64,000 bases of DNA, taken from positions 62,001 to 126,000 of the forward strand of contig NZ_JAYKPK010000008.1 of assembly GCF_035117555.1 (NCBI RefSeq). Reading direction: 5' to 3'. The notes under the pieces were generated by a model, which made no database searches, had not been told where the DNA came from, and saw nothing but the letters and a program-made list of their open reading frames with translations. Position numbers and translations under genes: made by a program. Below are positions 8,528 to 16,430 of this stretch, in pieces. The stretch's first letter is position 1. Every line of letters begins with the position of its first letter. This stretch comes from Yoonia sp035117555. Lineage in GTDB: Bacteria; Pseudomonadota; Alphaproteobacteria; Rhodobacterales; Rhodobacteraceae.

Positions 8528-9083
8528 ACCCACCGCCCTTGACCTGCCGATGGTCGATCCGCTGCCCGAGGCGACACAGAAATATTTCGATATTTGTCAG
8601 GACAAGCTGGGAATGGTGCCCAATGTGCTGCGCGCTTATGCTTTTGATATCGACAAGCTGAACGCCTTCACAGGGCTTTATAACGACGTGATGTTGGCCG
8701 AGTCCGGCCTGACAAAACTGGAACGCGAGATGATCGCGGTGGCCGTGTCCTCGGTGAACAAATGCTATTATTGTCTGGCGGCGCATGGCGCGGCAGTGCG
8801 GCAGATGTCGGGCGATCCGTCCTTGGGCGAAATGCTGGTGATGAACTGGCGGGTCGCGCCGCTGGACGCGCGGCAAAAGGCGATGCTGGACTTTGCGGAA
8901 AAGGTGACACTGGCCTCGGCCCGGATCGAAGAAAAGGACCGTGATGCCTTGCGGCAGGTCGGGTTTTCGGACCGGGATATCTGGGATATTGCGGCTGTGG
9001 CGGGATTTTACAATATGACCAACCGGATCGCATCGGCCACTGATATGCGCCCCAATGATGCCTATCACGCGCAGGCCCGATGA
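8517..9083 (+). CDS. peroxidase-related protein, AhpD/carboxymuconolactone decarboxylase family
   Basis: A 188-residue AhpD-like protein. The conserved block around NKCYYCLAAHGAAV gives a CxxC pair (Cys83, Cys86) and His90, the proton-relay/thiol centre of the family, which suggests thiol-dependent peroxide or disulfide chemistry. GTG at 8517 is chosen because GGAGGA lies five bases before it and the conserved region starts soon after. It overlaps the acetyltransferase end by 11 bases and the next gene by four. The physiological substrate is not known. Confidence 0.85.
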   Translation: MTDKPTALDLPMVDPLPEATQKYFDICQDKLGMVPNVLRAYAFDIDKLNAFTGLYNDVMLAESGLTKLEREMIAVAVSSVNKCYYCLAAHGAAVRQMSGDPSLGEMLVMNWRVAPLDARQKAMLDFAEKVTLASARIEEKDRDALRQVGFSDRDIWDIAAVAGFYNMTNRIASATDMRPNDAYHAQAR

Positions 9084-10012
9084 TCAGAGCCTTGGTTTTT
9101 CTGGCCCTCTCGGCCTCGGCTGGGCAGGCGCAGATCCTTGACTTCCCGGCCAATGCGGCCATGCAGACGAGCGAGACGAGCCCGCTGGACAGCTATGATC
9201 TGCCGGTCGGGATCTGGGCGGATGGCCTGCTGCCGGTGACCCCGGTCGAAGGGGCCTTGACCCGCGAGGCCTGGCGCATCGATTCGCAATCCCTGACGAC
9301 ATTGCAATTACTGCGCCCGTTGCGCGAACAATTGCGCGACGATAGGTTCCGCATCATCTTTGAATGCCAGACCGAAGCCTGCGGCGGATTTGATTTCCGC
9401 TTTGCCACATCCGCGCTGCCACCGCCCGAAATGCAGATCAATCTGGGCGATTTCCGGTTTCTGACAGCCGAGCGGGTGACAGCAGAGGGGCCGGATTATG
9501 TCACCCTTTTCATCAGCCGGACGGCGCAGGCGGGGTTCGTGCAGGTGACGCGGGTTAGCCCGGTGTCGCAGGAACCAGCGCCGCTTGCCGCCGCCACGAT
9601 CCCGCCTGCCGGCTCGCCTGACGACAGCGCAGAGGTCGGTCTTGCCAGTCAGCTGGATGCTGCAGGTCGCGCCATTCTTCCCGGTCTGGCCTTTGCAACA
9701 GGGTCGGCCGATTTAACGGATCAGGAATTTGATGTCCTGACGGACCTTGCCGCATATCTGGCCAGCCATCCTGACCGGACGGTCGCCCTTGTCGGGCATA
9801 CCGATTCCGTGGGCGGGCTGGACAGCAATATCGCGCTGTCGAAACGGCGGGCGGGGTCAGTCTTGGAACGGCTGGTCAGTGCCTATGACGTGAACCGCAG
9901 CCAATTGGCGGCGGAGGGCATGGGCTATCTCGCCCCGCTGGCCAGCAACCTGACCGCGGCAGGGCGCGAGGCAAACCGGCGTGTCGAAGTGATCATCACA
10001 TCGACGGAATAG
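9080..10012 (+). CDS. OmpA-family envelope protein
   Basis: A 310-residue exported protein. A short signal peptide ends around residue 18 (SASAGQAQ). Residues about 195-310 form an OmpA C-terminal peptidoglycan-binding domain, with GLAFATGSADLT at its start, LVGHTDSVGG in the middle and an Arg-rich NRRVEV near the end. The first 180 residues show no recognised domain. Likely periplasmic or outer-membrane associated, binding peptidoglycan. Last gene of the coupled plus-strand run, convergent with the diguanylate cyclase four bases away. Confidence 0.88.
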   Translation: MIRALVFLALSASAGQAQILDFPANAAMQTSETSPLDSYDLPVGIWADGLLPVTPVEGALTREAWRIDSQSLTTLQLLRPLREQLRDDRFRIIFECQTEACGGFDFRFATSALPPPEMQINLGDFRFLTAERVTAEGPDYVTLFISRTAQAGFVQVTRVSPVSQEPAPLAAATIPPAGSPDDSAEVGLASQLDAAGRAILPGLAFATGSADLTDQEFDVLTDLAAYLASHPDRTVALVGHTDSVGGLDSNIALSKRRAGSVLERLVSAYDVNRSQLAAEGMGYLAPLASNLTAAGREANRRVEVIITSTE

Positions 10013-10016
10013 CGGT

Positions 10017-10772
10017 TTACAGGGCCATTTGCAGTTTTGCCGTCGGCGCAAGATCATTGGCAAAGACAATCCGCGCCCGGCCTTCGGATTTTGCCTGATA
10101 CAGGGCGCGGTCGGCCTGCGCGAACAACAGATCAAGCGGTTGGTCAGGCGATGTCACGACCGCCCCGACAGATAATGTCACGGTCAGATGCTGGTTTTCA
10201 GGACCGCCGCGGAATGGAATGGGCCGCGTCAGGCGTTCTGCGATGAAATGGGCCTGTTCGACGGACGCATTGGCCAGCAGAATAGCAAATTCCTCGCCCC
10301 CGATACGCCCGGTCACATCTTCGTCGCGCAGGTTGCGTTGCAGCATATAGGCAATGGATTTCAGGCAATTATCCCCCGCCTGATGGCCGTAAGTATCATT
10401 GATCTGTTTGAAATGATCCGCATCCAGCAGCAACAGGATGCCGGTCTGATAGCGTTTATTGCATTTTGCCGCGAGATCGAAAAAAGTGTCGCGATTGTTC
10501 AGCCCTGTCAACCCGTCCTTGCGTGACAGGTGACACAGGCGGCGTTGCAGCCGGACCTGAAACATCATCACGACAAAGAAAACCCCGATGAACGGTGTCC
10601 CGACGATCGCCGCATTGATCAGCTGATAAAGCAGCCGGTTGGAAGGCAGATATGGCCCCGCAGCCCAGGCGAAGGCCACATTCGCGGCTGCGATGACAGC
10701 CGTGAAGAACAGCACGCGGGAAAAGATGCCGCAGACATCCTGTGGTGCAAGGATTTGCATGATGCGTTCCAT
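10017..10772 (-). CDS. membrane diguanylate cyclase (GGDEF domain)
   Basis: A 251-residue protein with two membrane helices (about 18-38 and 51-73) and a C-terminal GGDEF domain. The active-site motif is intact as GGEEF (158-162), with the metal-binding Asp at 117. RDED sits five residues before GGEEF, exactly where the RxxD product-inhibition site lies, so feedback inhibition by cyclic di-GMP is expected. No sensor domain is present beyond the helices. ATG at 10772 follows a G-rich stretch; a longer frame from a TTG at 10811 is less likely. A CtrA-like motif lies 44-59 bases upstream. Confidence 0.92.
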   Translation of the reverse strand: MERIMQILAPQDVCGIFSRVLFFTAVIAAANVAFAWAAGPYLPSNRLLYQLINAAIVGTPFIGVFFVVMMFQVRLQRRLCHLSRKDGLTGLNNRDTFFDLAAKCNKRYQTGILLLLDADHFKQINDTYGHQAGDNCLKSIAYMLQRNLRDEDVTGRIGGEEFAILLANASVEQAHFIAERLTRPIPFRGGPENQHLTVTLSVGAVVTSPDQPLDLLFAQADRALYQAKSEGRARIVFANDLAPTAKLQMAL

Positions 10773-10815
10773 AAGCACCCCCAAAGTTTTGTTGGCACAA
10801 ACTGGCAACAAAACC

Positions 10816-10831
10816 TTAAGATTTCCTTAAC
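10816..10831. promoter_or_regulatory. CtrA-like binding motif upstream of the GGDEF gene
   Basis: TTAA at 10816-10819, seven bases, then TTAAC at 10827-10831. This is the full-length CtrA consensus TTAA-N7-TTAA(C). It lies in the gap between the LysR stop and the diguanylate cyclase start, 44 to 59 bases before that ATG. CtrA is the cell-cycle and motility regulator of alphaproteobacteria. Binding is inferred from the motif only. Confidence 0.5.
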
Positions 10832-10877
10832 GCCCCACGGCAAACCGCCAAAAATTTTAACGTTTGGGGCGCTGACA

Positions 10878-11783
10878 TCACCAGGATTCGGGGCCTTTAT
10901 CGGCAAAAGCCTCGGTCAGGAAATCGACAAAGGCCCGCACTTTGGGTTGGGTAAAATGCCCTTGTGGATAGACGGCATAGACCCCTTGGGTTTCGCGCGG
11001 CAATTCGGGGATCACATCCTGGACCAGCCCCTTGTGCAGCGCGTCGGCGTAGAGCAGGCAGGGCAGATAGGCGATGCCAAGCCCGCCGATGCAGGCGTTC
11101 AGCAGGGATTGCCCGTCGTTCACCGTCAGCGACCCGGCGGTGCGCACCTGACGTTTTTCGCCCGATGGCGCGGTCAGTTTCCAGACCGCCGCATTGGCAT
11201 TGCTGGAATAATGCAGCAGCTTGTGATTGTTGAGATCGTCAATCTTTTCCGGCCGGCCATATTTCTCAAAATAGGCCGGGCTTGCCACCATGCGCCGGAT
11301 CGTTTCGGTCAGTTTGCGACTGCGCAAAGTGCCATCTTCGACCTCGCCGATCCGCACCGCGATGTCGAAACCTTCGGAGACCAATTCAACATAGCGGTTA
11401 TTCAGCACCATATTGACAGTGATATCGGGGTTTTTTCGCAGAAATGCGCCCAAAATGGGCGACAGGTGATTGACGCCAAAATCCGTCGCCACGCTGACGC
11501 GCAACAGGCCCGATGGCGGGCTTTGCATCGCGGTGACCAAGGCATCCGCCTCGCCCGCGTCATTCAGGACGCGCCGCGCGCGATCATAATAGGCAAGGCC
11601 AATCTCGGTCGGGCTGACGCGGCGGGTCGTCCGGTTCAGCAGGCGTGTGCCAAGCCGCGATTCCAGCGCCGAGACATGTTTAGAGACGGCAGATTTAGAA
11701 ATACCCATTTTCCGGGCGGCATCGGTGAAGCCACCTTGGTCGACAACTGTCGCAAAGGCTTCCATTTCGGTCAAACGATCCAT
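10878..11783 (-). CDS. LysR-family transcriptional regulator
   Basis: A 301-residue regulator with the standard layout: N-terminal winged helix-turn-helix (residues about 3-62, with GISKSAVSKHVSALE as the recognition region) followed by a LysR substrate-binding domain from about residue 90. The DNA-binding part resembles the subgroup often next to oxidoreductase genes. The gene lies downstream of fadH on the same strand; regulation of fadH or of itself is possible but not shown. Two adjoining palindromes lie in its upstream region. Confidence 0.92.
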   Translation of the reverse strand: MDRLTEMEAFATVVDQGGFTDAARKMGISKSAVSKHVSALESRLGTRLLNRTTRRVSPTEIGLAYYDRARRVLNDAGEADALVTAMQSPPSGLLRVSVATDFGVNHLSPILGAFLRKNPDITVNMVLNNRYVELVSEGFDIAVRIGEVEDGTLRSRKLTETIRRMVASPAYFEKYGRPEKIDDLNNHKLLHYSSNANAAVWKLTAPSGEKRQVRTAGSLTVNDGQSLLNACIGGLGIAYLPCLLYADALHKGLVQDVIPELPRETQGVYAVYPQGHFTQPKVRAFVDFLTEAFADKGPESW

Positions 11784-11805
11784 TACAAAATCCAGATTAC
11801 TCGTT

Positions 11806-11831
11806 ACACGTGCATGTGTATTGCGCGCAAT
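11806..11831. promoter_or_regulatory. adjoining palindromes upstream of the LysR gene
   Basis: A near-palindrome ACACGTGCATGTGT (11806-11819) abuts the perfect palindrome ATTGCGCGCAAT (11820-11831), 23 to 48 bases before the LysR start. LysR regulators often bind an inverted repeat of the T-N11-A type upstream of their own gene, so this is a candidate autoregulatory site. Confidence 0.35.
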
Positions 11832-11948
11832 TTAGGCAGGAAAGCGGCGCGGAGCAGACAATAAGGCGGTCTGTCACAGGATTGATGCAATTTCAGGTAT
11901 GGTTAACGCAGAATTTCCGGGCGACCCCGCGCAAAGCCTATCGCCGAG

Positions 11949-13973
11949 TCAAAGCGCGGCGGCGACACGTGTCCCTTGATCAATCGCGCGTTTCGCATCG
12001 AGTTCGGCAGCCACATCCGCGCCGCCGATGACATGCACCTTGCGCCCTGCGGCGATCAATTGATCGGCAAGGCTGCGTTCGGGCAATTGGCCAGCACATA
12101 GCACGATCGTATCGGCGGCAATCAATCTTGGGTTGCTGCGGGCATCCCCGTCGCTGATATGCAGGCCGTCTGCGTCGATCTTTTCGTAATTCACGCCGCC
12201 GATCATCTGCACATCTTTCATCTGCAGCCCGGCGCGGTGAATCCAGCCGGTGGTCTTGCCCAGCCGTTTGCCCAGCTTTTCGGCCTTGCGTTGCAGCAAG
12301 GTCACCTGTCTGACCGGCGCTGTGGGTTGCGGTCCTTGCGGGCGCAGACCGCCCCGCGCCTCTGCCGGATCACCGACGCCCCATTCGACCAGCCAGTCGG
12401 GCAGGTGATCGGTGGGGCTGTCGTCGGTCACCAGATATTCGGCGACATCGAAACCGATGCCACCGGCCCCGATGATCGCGACTTTTTGCCCGACCTGCAC
12501 ATTGCCGCGCAGCACATCGATATAGGATACCACATTGGGGCCTTCCTGCCCCGGGATCGCCGGATCGCGCGGGATCACGCCACTGGCGATGATCACCTCA
12601 TCGAAACCCACCAGATTTTCCGCTATCGCGGTGGTGTCCAGCGCCAGCGTGATGCCCGATTTGGCGACCATGGTTTTGTAGTAGTCTACCAGCCCCCAGA
12701 ATTCTTCCTTGCCTGGCACTTGTTTGGCAAGGTTCAGCTGGCCACCGATCTGATTCGCCTTGTCAAACAGGGTGACGTCATGTCCGCGCGCAGCCGCCGT
12801 CAGGCTGGCGGCCAGACCGGCAGGGCCAGCGCCGATGACTGCGATACGTTTGGCGGCGGGGGCGGGGGTGATGGTCAGTTCGGTTTCATGACAGGCGCGC
12901 GGATTGACCAGACAAGAGGATAGCTTGCCACTGAACGTATGGTCCAGACAGGCCTGATTGCAGGCGATGCAGGGTGCGATTTCTGCTGCTTTGCCAGCGG
13001 CGGCTTTGGCCACGAAATCAGGATCGGCAAGAAAGGGCCGCGCCATGCTGATCATATCCGCGCAGCCATCGGCCAGCACGGATTCGGCGACATCAGGTGT
13101 GTTGATCCGGTTCGAGGTGATGACGGGAATCGTCACTTCGCCCATTAGTTTCTTGGTCACCCAGGCAAAGGCGCGACGCGGCACAGAGGTGGCGATGGTG
13201 GGAATCCGCGCCTCGTGCCAGCCGATGCCGGTATTGATGATGGTGGCACCTGCGGCTTCAATCGCGCGGGCGAGTTGCAGGACCTCGTCCCAGGTTGACC
13301 CATCCGGGATCAGGTCGATCATCGACAGCCGGTAGATCACGATGAAATCAGGGCCGACAGCCGCGCGCACGCGGCGCACCACCTCGACCGGCAGGCGCAT
13401 GCGGTTGGCATAGGACCCGCCCCAATCATCGGTCCGTTTATTGGTATGGGTGACAAGGAATTGGTTGAGGAAATAGCCTTCGGACCCCATCACCTCGACC
13501 CCGTCATAACCCGCCGTGCGGGCGCGGGTGGCAGCGGTGACCATATCGCTGATCTGCTTTTCAATCCCCGCCGCATCCAGTTCCTGCGGCGGGAAAGGCG
13601 AGATCGGCGATTTGATCTGGGAAGGGGCCACGCATTTGGGGCTATAGGCATAGCGCCCGGCATGCAGGATCTGCATCGCGATCTTGCCGCCAGCGTCATG
13701 CACGCGGGACGTGACGATGCGGTGATTGGCGATATCGGTATCGGTAAACAGCCCGGCGGCACCGGGGAACACGCCGCCTTCGGCATTGGGGGCCATGCCG
13801 CCAGTGACCATCAAGGCGACACCGCCGCGTGCGCGGGTGGCATAGAATTCCGCAACCCGGTTCCAGTCGCCGGTTTCTTCCAGCCCGGTATGCATCGACC
13901 CCATCACCACGCGGTTTTTCAGCGTGGTAAAGCCCAGATCAAGCGGTGCCAGAAGATGTGGATATTGGGTCAT
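11949..13973 (-). CDS. fadH: NADPH-dependent 2,4-dienoyl-CoA reductase
   Basis: A 674-residue three-domain flavoprotein that reduces 2,4-dienoyl-CoA during beta-oxidation of unsaturated fatty acids. Residues 1-325 form an old-yellow-enzyme TIM barrel (FMN) with active-site candidates Tyr167 and His253. A 4Fe-4S cluster is bound by Cys335, Cys338, Cys342 and Cys354. A C-terminal FAD/NADPH module follows, with GAGPAGLAAS and a second GAGGIGFDV dinucleotide motif. Length matches E. coli FadH (672). Related trimethylamine-dehydrogenase-like enzymes share this architecture, but the closing residues and length favour FadH. Confidence 0.93.
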   Translation of the reverse strand: MTQYPHLLAPLDLGFTTLKNRVVMGSMHTGLEETGDWNRVAEFYATRARGGVALMVTGGMAPNAEGGVFPGAAGLFTDTDIANHRIVTSRVHDAGGKIAMQILHAGRYAYSPKCVAPSQIKSPISPFPPQELDAAGIEKQISDMVTAATRARTAGYDGVEVMGSEGYFLNQFLVTHTNKRTDDWGGSYANRMRLPVEVVRRVRAAVGPDFIVIYRLSMIDLIPDGSTWDEVLQLARAIEAAGATIINTGIGWHEARIPTIATSVPRRAFAWVTKKLMGEVTIPVITSNRINTPDVAESVLADGCADMISMARPFLADPDFVAKAAAGKAAEIAPCIACNQACLDHTFSGKLSSCLVNPRACHETELTITPAPAAKRIAVIGAGPAGLAASLTAAARGHDVTLFDKANQIGGQLNLAKQVPGKEEFWGLVDYYKTMVAKSGITLALDTTAIAENLVGFDEVIIASGVIPRDPAIPGQEGPNVVSYIDVLRGNVQVGQKVAIIGAGGIGFDVAEYLVTDDSPTDHLPDWLVEWGVGDPAEARGGLRPQGPQPTAPVRQVTLLQRKAEKLGKRLGKTTGWIHRAGLQMKDVQMIGGVNYEKIDADGLHISDGDARSNPRLIAADTIVLCAGQLPERSLADQLIAAGRKVHVIGGADVAAELDAKRAIDQGTRVAAAL

Positions 13974-14050
13974 TGCGGGCCTCCCTTTGGTCGCAGAATG
14001 GCCAATGGTTTCGGTGACGTCACCTCCAACGTGGCGTCACCGGGGGGGCA

Positions 14051-14539
14051 TCATGGCATCAGCAGCCGGTCGATCGTGTGGATCACACCGTTGCTGGCCG
14101 GGGTGTCACCGGCGGTGACCGTGGCGCCGCCGACCTTGAGCCCGTCGCGCCCGTCGACAGGCAGACCGGCGTTATTGATCGTCGCCAAGGTCAGCCGCTG
14201 CCCTGCCATTTGTTCGGTCGTCACGGTGCCTGGCACGACATGATAGACCATGATGGCATATAATTGATCTTTGTTTTCTGGCAGCAGCAGGTTTTCTAGC
14301 GTGCCTGCGGGCAGGGCGTCAAAGGCTGCGTTGCTGGGCGCAAATACCGTGAAGGGCCCCAAGGTCGACATCGGCGTGACAATGTCAGCTGCGGTCGCCG
14401 CCGCGATCAGCGTGGTGAAATCGCTGTTTGCGGCCATCACGTCGATGACATTCCCCTCTGTCGCCACCGGAACACAGGCGGCGAATGAGGCTGTCGCCAC
14501 AGCGCAGATGGCAGATTTCAGGGCGAAACGACGGTTCAT
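14051..14539 (-). CDS. fasciclin (FAS1) domain protein, exported
   Basis: A 162-residue protein with one FAS1 domain (about 30-160). The H1 region TVFAPSNAAFDALP and the H2 region ending NGVIHTIDRLLMP are both visible. The N-terminus is a signal sequence; SFAACVP near residue 22 could be a lipoprotein site, which would anchor it in a membrane. FAS1 proteins are surface adhesion or matrix proteins, but a role for the small bacterial forms is not established. It stands alone upstream of fadH. Confidence 0.87.
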   Translation of the reverse strand: MNRRFALKSAICAVATASFAACVPVATEGNVIDVMAANSDFTTLIAAATAADIVTPMSTLGPFTVFAPSNAAFDALPAGTLENLLLPENKDQLYAIMVYHVVPGTVTTEQMAGQRLTLATINNAGLPVDGRDGLKVGGATVTAGDTPASNGVIHTIDRLLMP

Positions 14540-14638
14540 GGGATGGTCCTTTACGAATGGTTAAACAGTTTTACACATACAATGATCACAGGATTACTGG
14601 GATGACATCAGCCATATCATGCCGCGGGCAAGACAAGG

Positions 14639-15004
14639 TTAATTTTCCTGAACCCTGCGCCGGAAGGCGGATTTCAGCAGATCGAGTTCGCTGCGCAGCA
14701 GGTCGATTTCCGCCCGCAGATCATCGGCCAGCGGCGCACCCGCCAGGATGGCCAGACTGCCGATCTTTGTGCCATCGGCCAGACTGATCACGATGGTCTG
14801 CAAACCATCATTCAACACATGCGCCGGGATCGGCAGGCTGATGCGCCATGTGCCGTCCTGCGGACCCGGAACGCAGTGCAGATCGGGCACGGCGCGGCCT
14901 TCATGGGTGGCGGTCAGACTGGGGGCGTCATGATCTGCGCCTTCCAGCAAAGCTTCCCAGAGACCGGCATGCAGACGGGATTGCGTCAGGGTCGGTTGTG
15001 TCAT
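14639..15004 (-). CDS. hypothetical protein, beta-rich with C-terminal coiled coil
   Basis: A 121-residue protein I do not recognise. The middle is beta-rich (DGTWRISLPIP, LQTIVISLADGTKIGSLAI), and the last 30 residues (LRAEIDLLRSELDLLKSAF) have heptad leucines typical of a short coiled coil. There is no signal peptide, so it is probably cytoplasmic. GAGAGG lies upstream of the ATG. It follows the DUF6478 gene by 18 bases on the same strand and is probably co-transcribed with it. Confidence 0.65.
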   Translation of the reverse strand: MTQPTLTQSRLHAGLWEALLEGADHDAPSLTATHEGRAVPDLHCVPGPQDGTWRISLPIPAHVLNDGLQTIVISLADGTKIGSLAILAGAPLADDLRAEIDLLRSELDLLKSAFRRRVQEN

Positions 15005-15022
15005 CGTTCCACGCCTCTCGGG

Positions 15023-15796
15023 TCAGATCTGCGCACGGGGATACCGGCTGATGGTCAGATCACGAAAGGTGATCTGGTTCATCGAAGCCTCATCGATCAT
15101 CAGATCGATCCACATCCGTTCCGCGCGTTTTTCGTTCAATTGGGTATAGGCAAGGTCAAATTCGACACTGGCCATGCCATCGCCATCCGGCAAGGTCAGC
15201 AGGATCTGTTCGGTATTGGGGCCGTTTTTGACATTCAACCGGGCATGAATCTGGGTCGGGTGTTCTTTTTCAATCACCGCTGACAGCTGGATCAGATGCT
15301 GCTTTTTCAGCTCCACGCAGGATTCATTCGGCAGATCGACCACGATGGACAGGTAAGACCCGGCAAAATGCAGCACATCGACACGCAGCCCGAAGGCGGA
15401 AATATCGGTGTCCCGCAGATTGCGGATCTGACGGATCGTGATTTCGTGATGCGGGCAATCGTGGAAAATGCCGATCTCATCGCCAAACCGGGTCTTGTCG
15501 AACACCGGCGCGCGACCGGGCTGATCAGACCGCAGCCGCCAGAGCCTGGGCCGCCATGACCAATCAGTGCCAATCGGCCGGACAAAATTGACCGATCCGG
15601 TCTGCGGCAGGGCCAGCCGGTCATCGGCGAGATGGCAGAATTCCTGCAACACCGACTTCAACTGCCGCGCTTGCGCGCGTTGCAGGCGCAGAATGCGTCG
15701 TCTTGTCTGGCGTGCAGCCGCTGTTGCCAGTTTCCACCGTGCCAATACGCCGATGTGGAACAAACGCCCCAACATTCCATGTGGTTTGATCGGCAT
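15023..15796 (-). CDS. DUF6478 family protein
   Basis: A 257-residue protein matching, as far as I can recall it, the DUF6478 family found mainly in Rhodobacterales. It starts with a basic, Arg-rich helix (residues 20-50, RRRILRLQRAQARQLK) and continues as a beta-rich domain with GTDWSWRPRLWR and a C-terminal ITFRDLTISRYPRA. No catalytic motif or membrane span is evident and its function is unknown. Two start codons are possible (15796 or 15775); neither has a strong ribosome site. Confidence 0.7.
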   Translation of the reverse strand: MPIKPHGMLGRLFHIGVLARWKLATAAARQTRRRILRLQRAQARQLKSVLQEFCHLADDRLALPQTGSVNFVRPIGTDWSWRPRLWRLRSDQPGRAPVFDKTRFGDEIGIFHDCPHHEITIRQIRNLRDTDISAFGLRVDVLHFAGSYLSIVVDLPNESCVELKKQHLIQLSAVIEKEHPTQIHARLNVKNGPNTEQILLTLPDGDGMASVEFDLAYTQLNEKRAERMWIDLMIDEASMNQITFRDLTISRYPRAQI

Positions 15797-15838
15797 TGAT
15801 CTGGCGGGTCCTTTGCTGTCGGGCGATCGTGGTCAGAA

Positions 15839-16426
15839 CTATGGCATCTCGGTCTCAGGACTGATCCCTTTGAGGATCAGATCAAGCAAGGCCGCGCCCC
15901 GGCCCGCCGTGATCGGCGCATCGTCCAAAGCACGCACCGAAACGGTCACCAAACGGTCGCTGACATCGGTGAAGGCGCGCCATTCTTCCTTGCCAAGCCC
16001 CTCCATCGGGGGCGCACCGCTGTCGCGGAAATGCACCGTGACCTGCCCGTCAAAGGCTTGTGACGAAACGACCGATATCGTCGCCCCACCGCCGCCATTG
16101 CTGAGCAGGCCCGCGCCTTGCGGGCTGGTCAGGAAATCGCGCAGGTCAGCCTCGTCACCGGCCACCATTGCAGATCCCGCATCCCCGGCCTGCACGGTTG
16201 CCACGCCAAGGATCGCGGGCAAAGCAGCCTCGGTGCCCAAAGTCACGCAGGGCGCAAACACGGCAAAACCAGCACGCGGCCTGCTGGACAATGGATCAGA
16301 GCAATAGCCCGCAGGTGGCGTCACCACCAGATCACCGTCCAGCATCGCCACAGGTGCCGCGACCCCGGCAGGATCGCAAGCCGCGAGGACCGCCATTCCT
16401 GCCAAGGCCAGCGCAACCCGGATCAT
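15839..16426 (-). CDS. predicted lipoprotein of unknown function
   Basis: A 195-residue exported protein. The N-terminus MIRVALALAGMAVLAACDP is a clear lipoprotein signal, with LAAC placing the lipidated Cys at residue 17. The rest is Gly/Ala-rich with alternating beta strands (ATISVVSSQAFDGQVTVHFRD) and no recognised domain. It follows ilvD on the same strand with four bases between the stop of ilvD and this start, so it is probably expressed with it, although no functional link to branched-chain amino acids is apparent. Confidence 0.7.
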   Translation of the reverse strand: MIRVALALAGMAVLAACDPAGVAAPVAMLDGDLVVTPPAGYCSDPLSSRPRAGFAVFAPCVTLGTEAALPAILGVATVQAGDAGSAMVAGDEADLRDFLTSPQGAGLLSNGGGGATISVVSSQAFDGQVTVHFRDSGAPPMEGLGKEEWRAFTDVSDRLVTVSVRALDDAPITAGRGAALLDLILKGISPETEMP

Positions 16427-16430
16427 GGTC

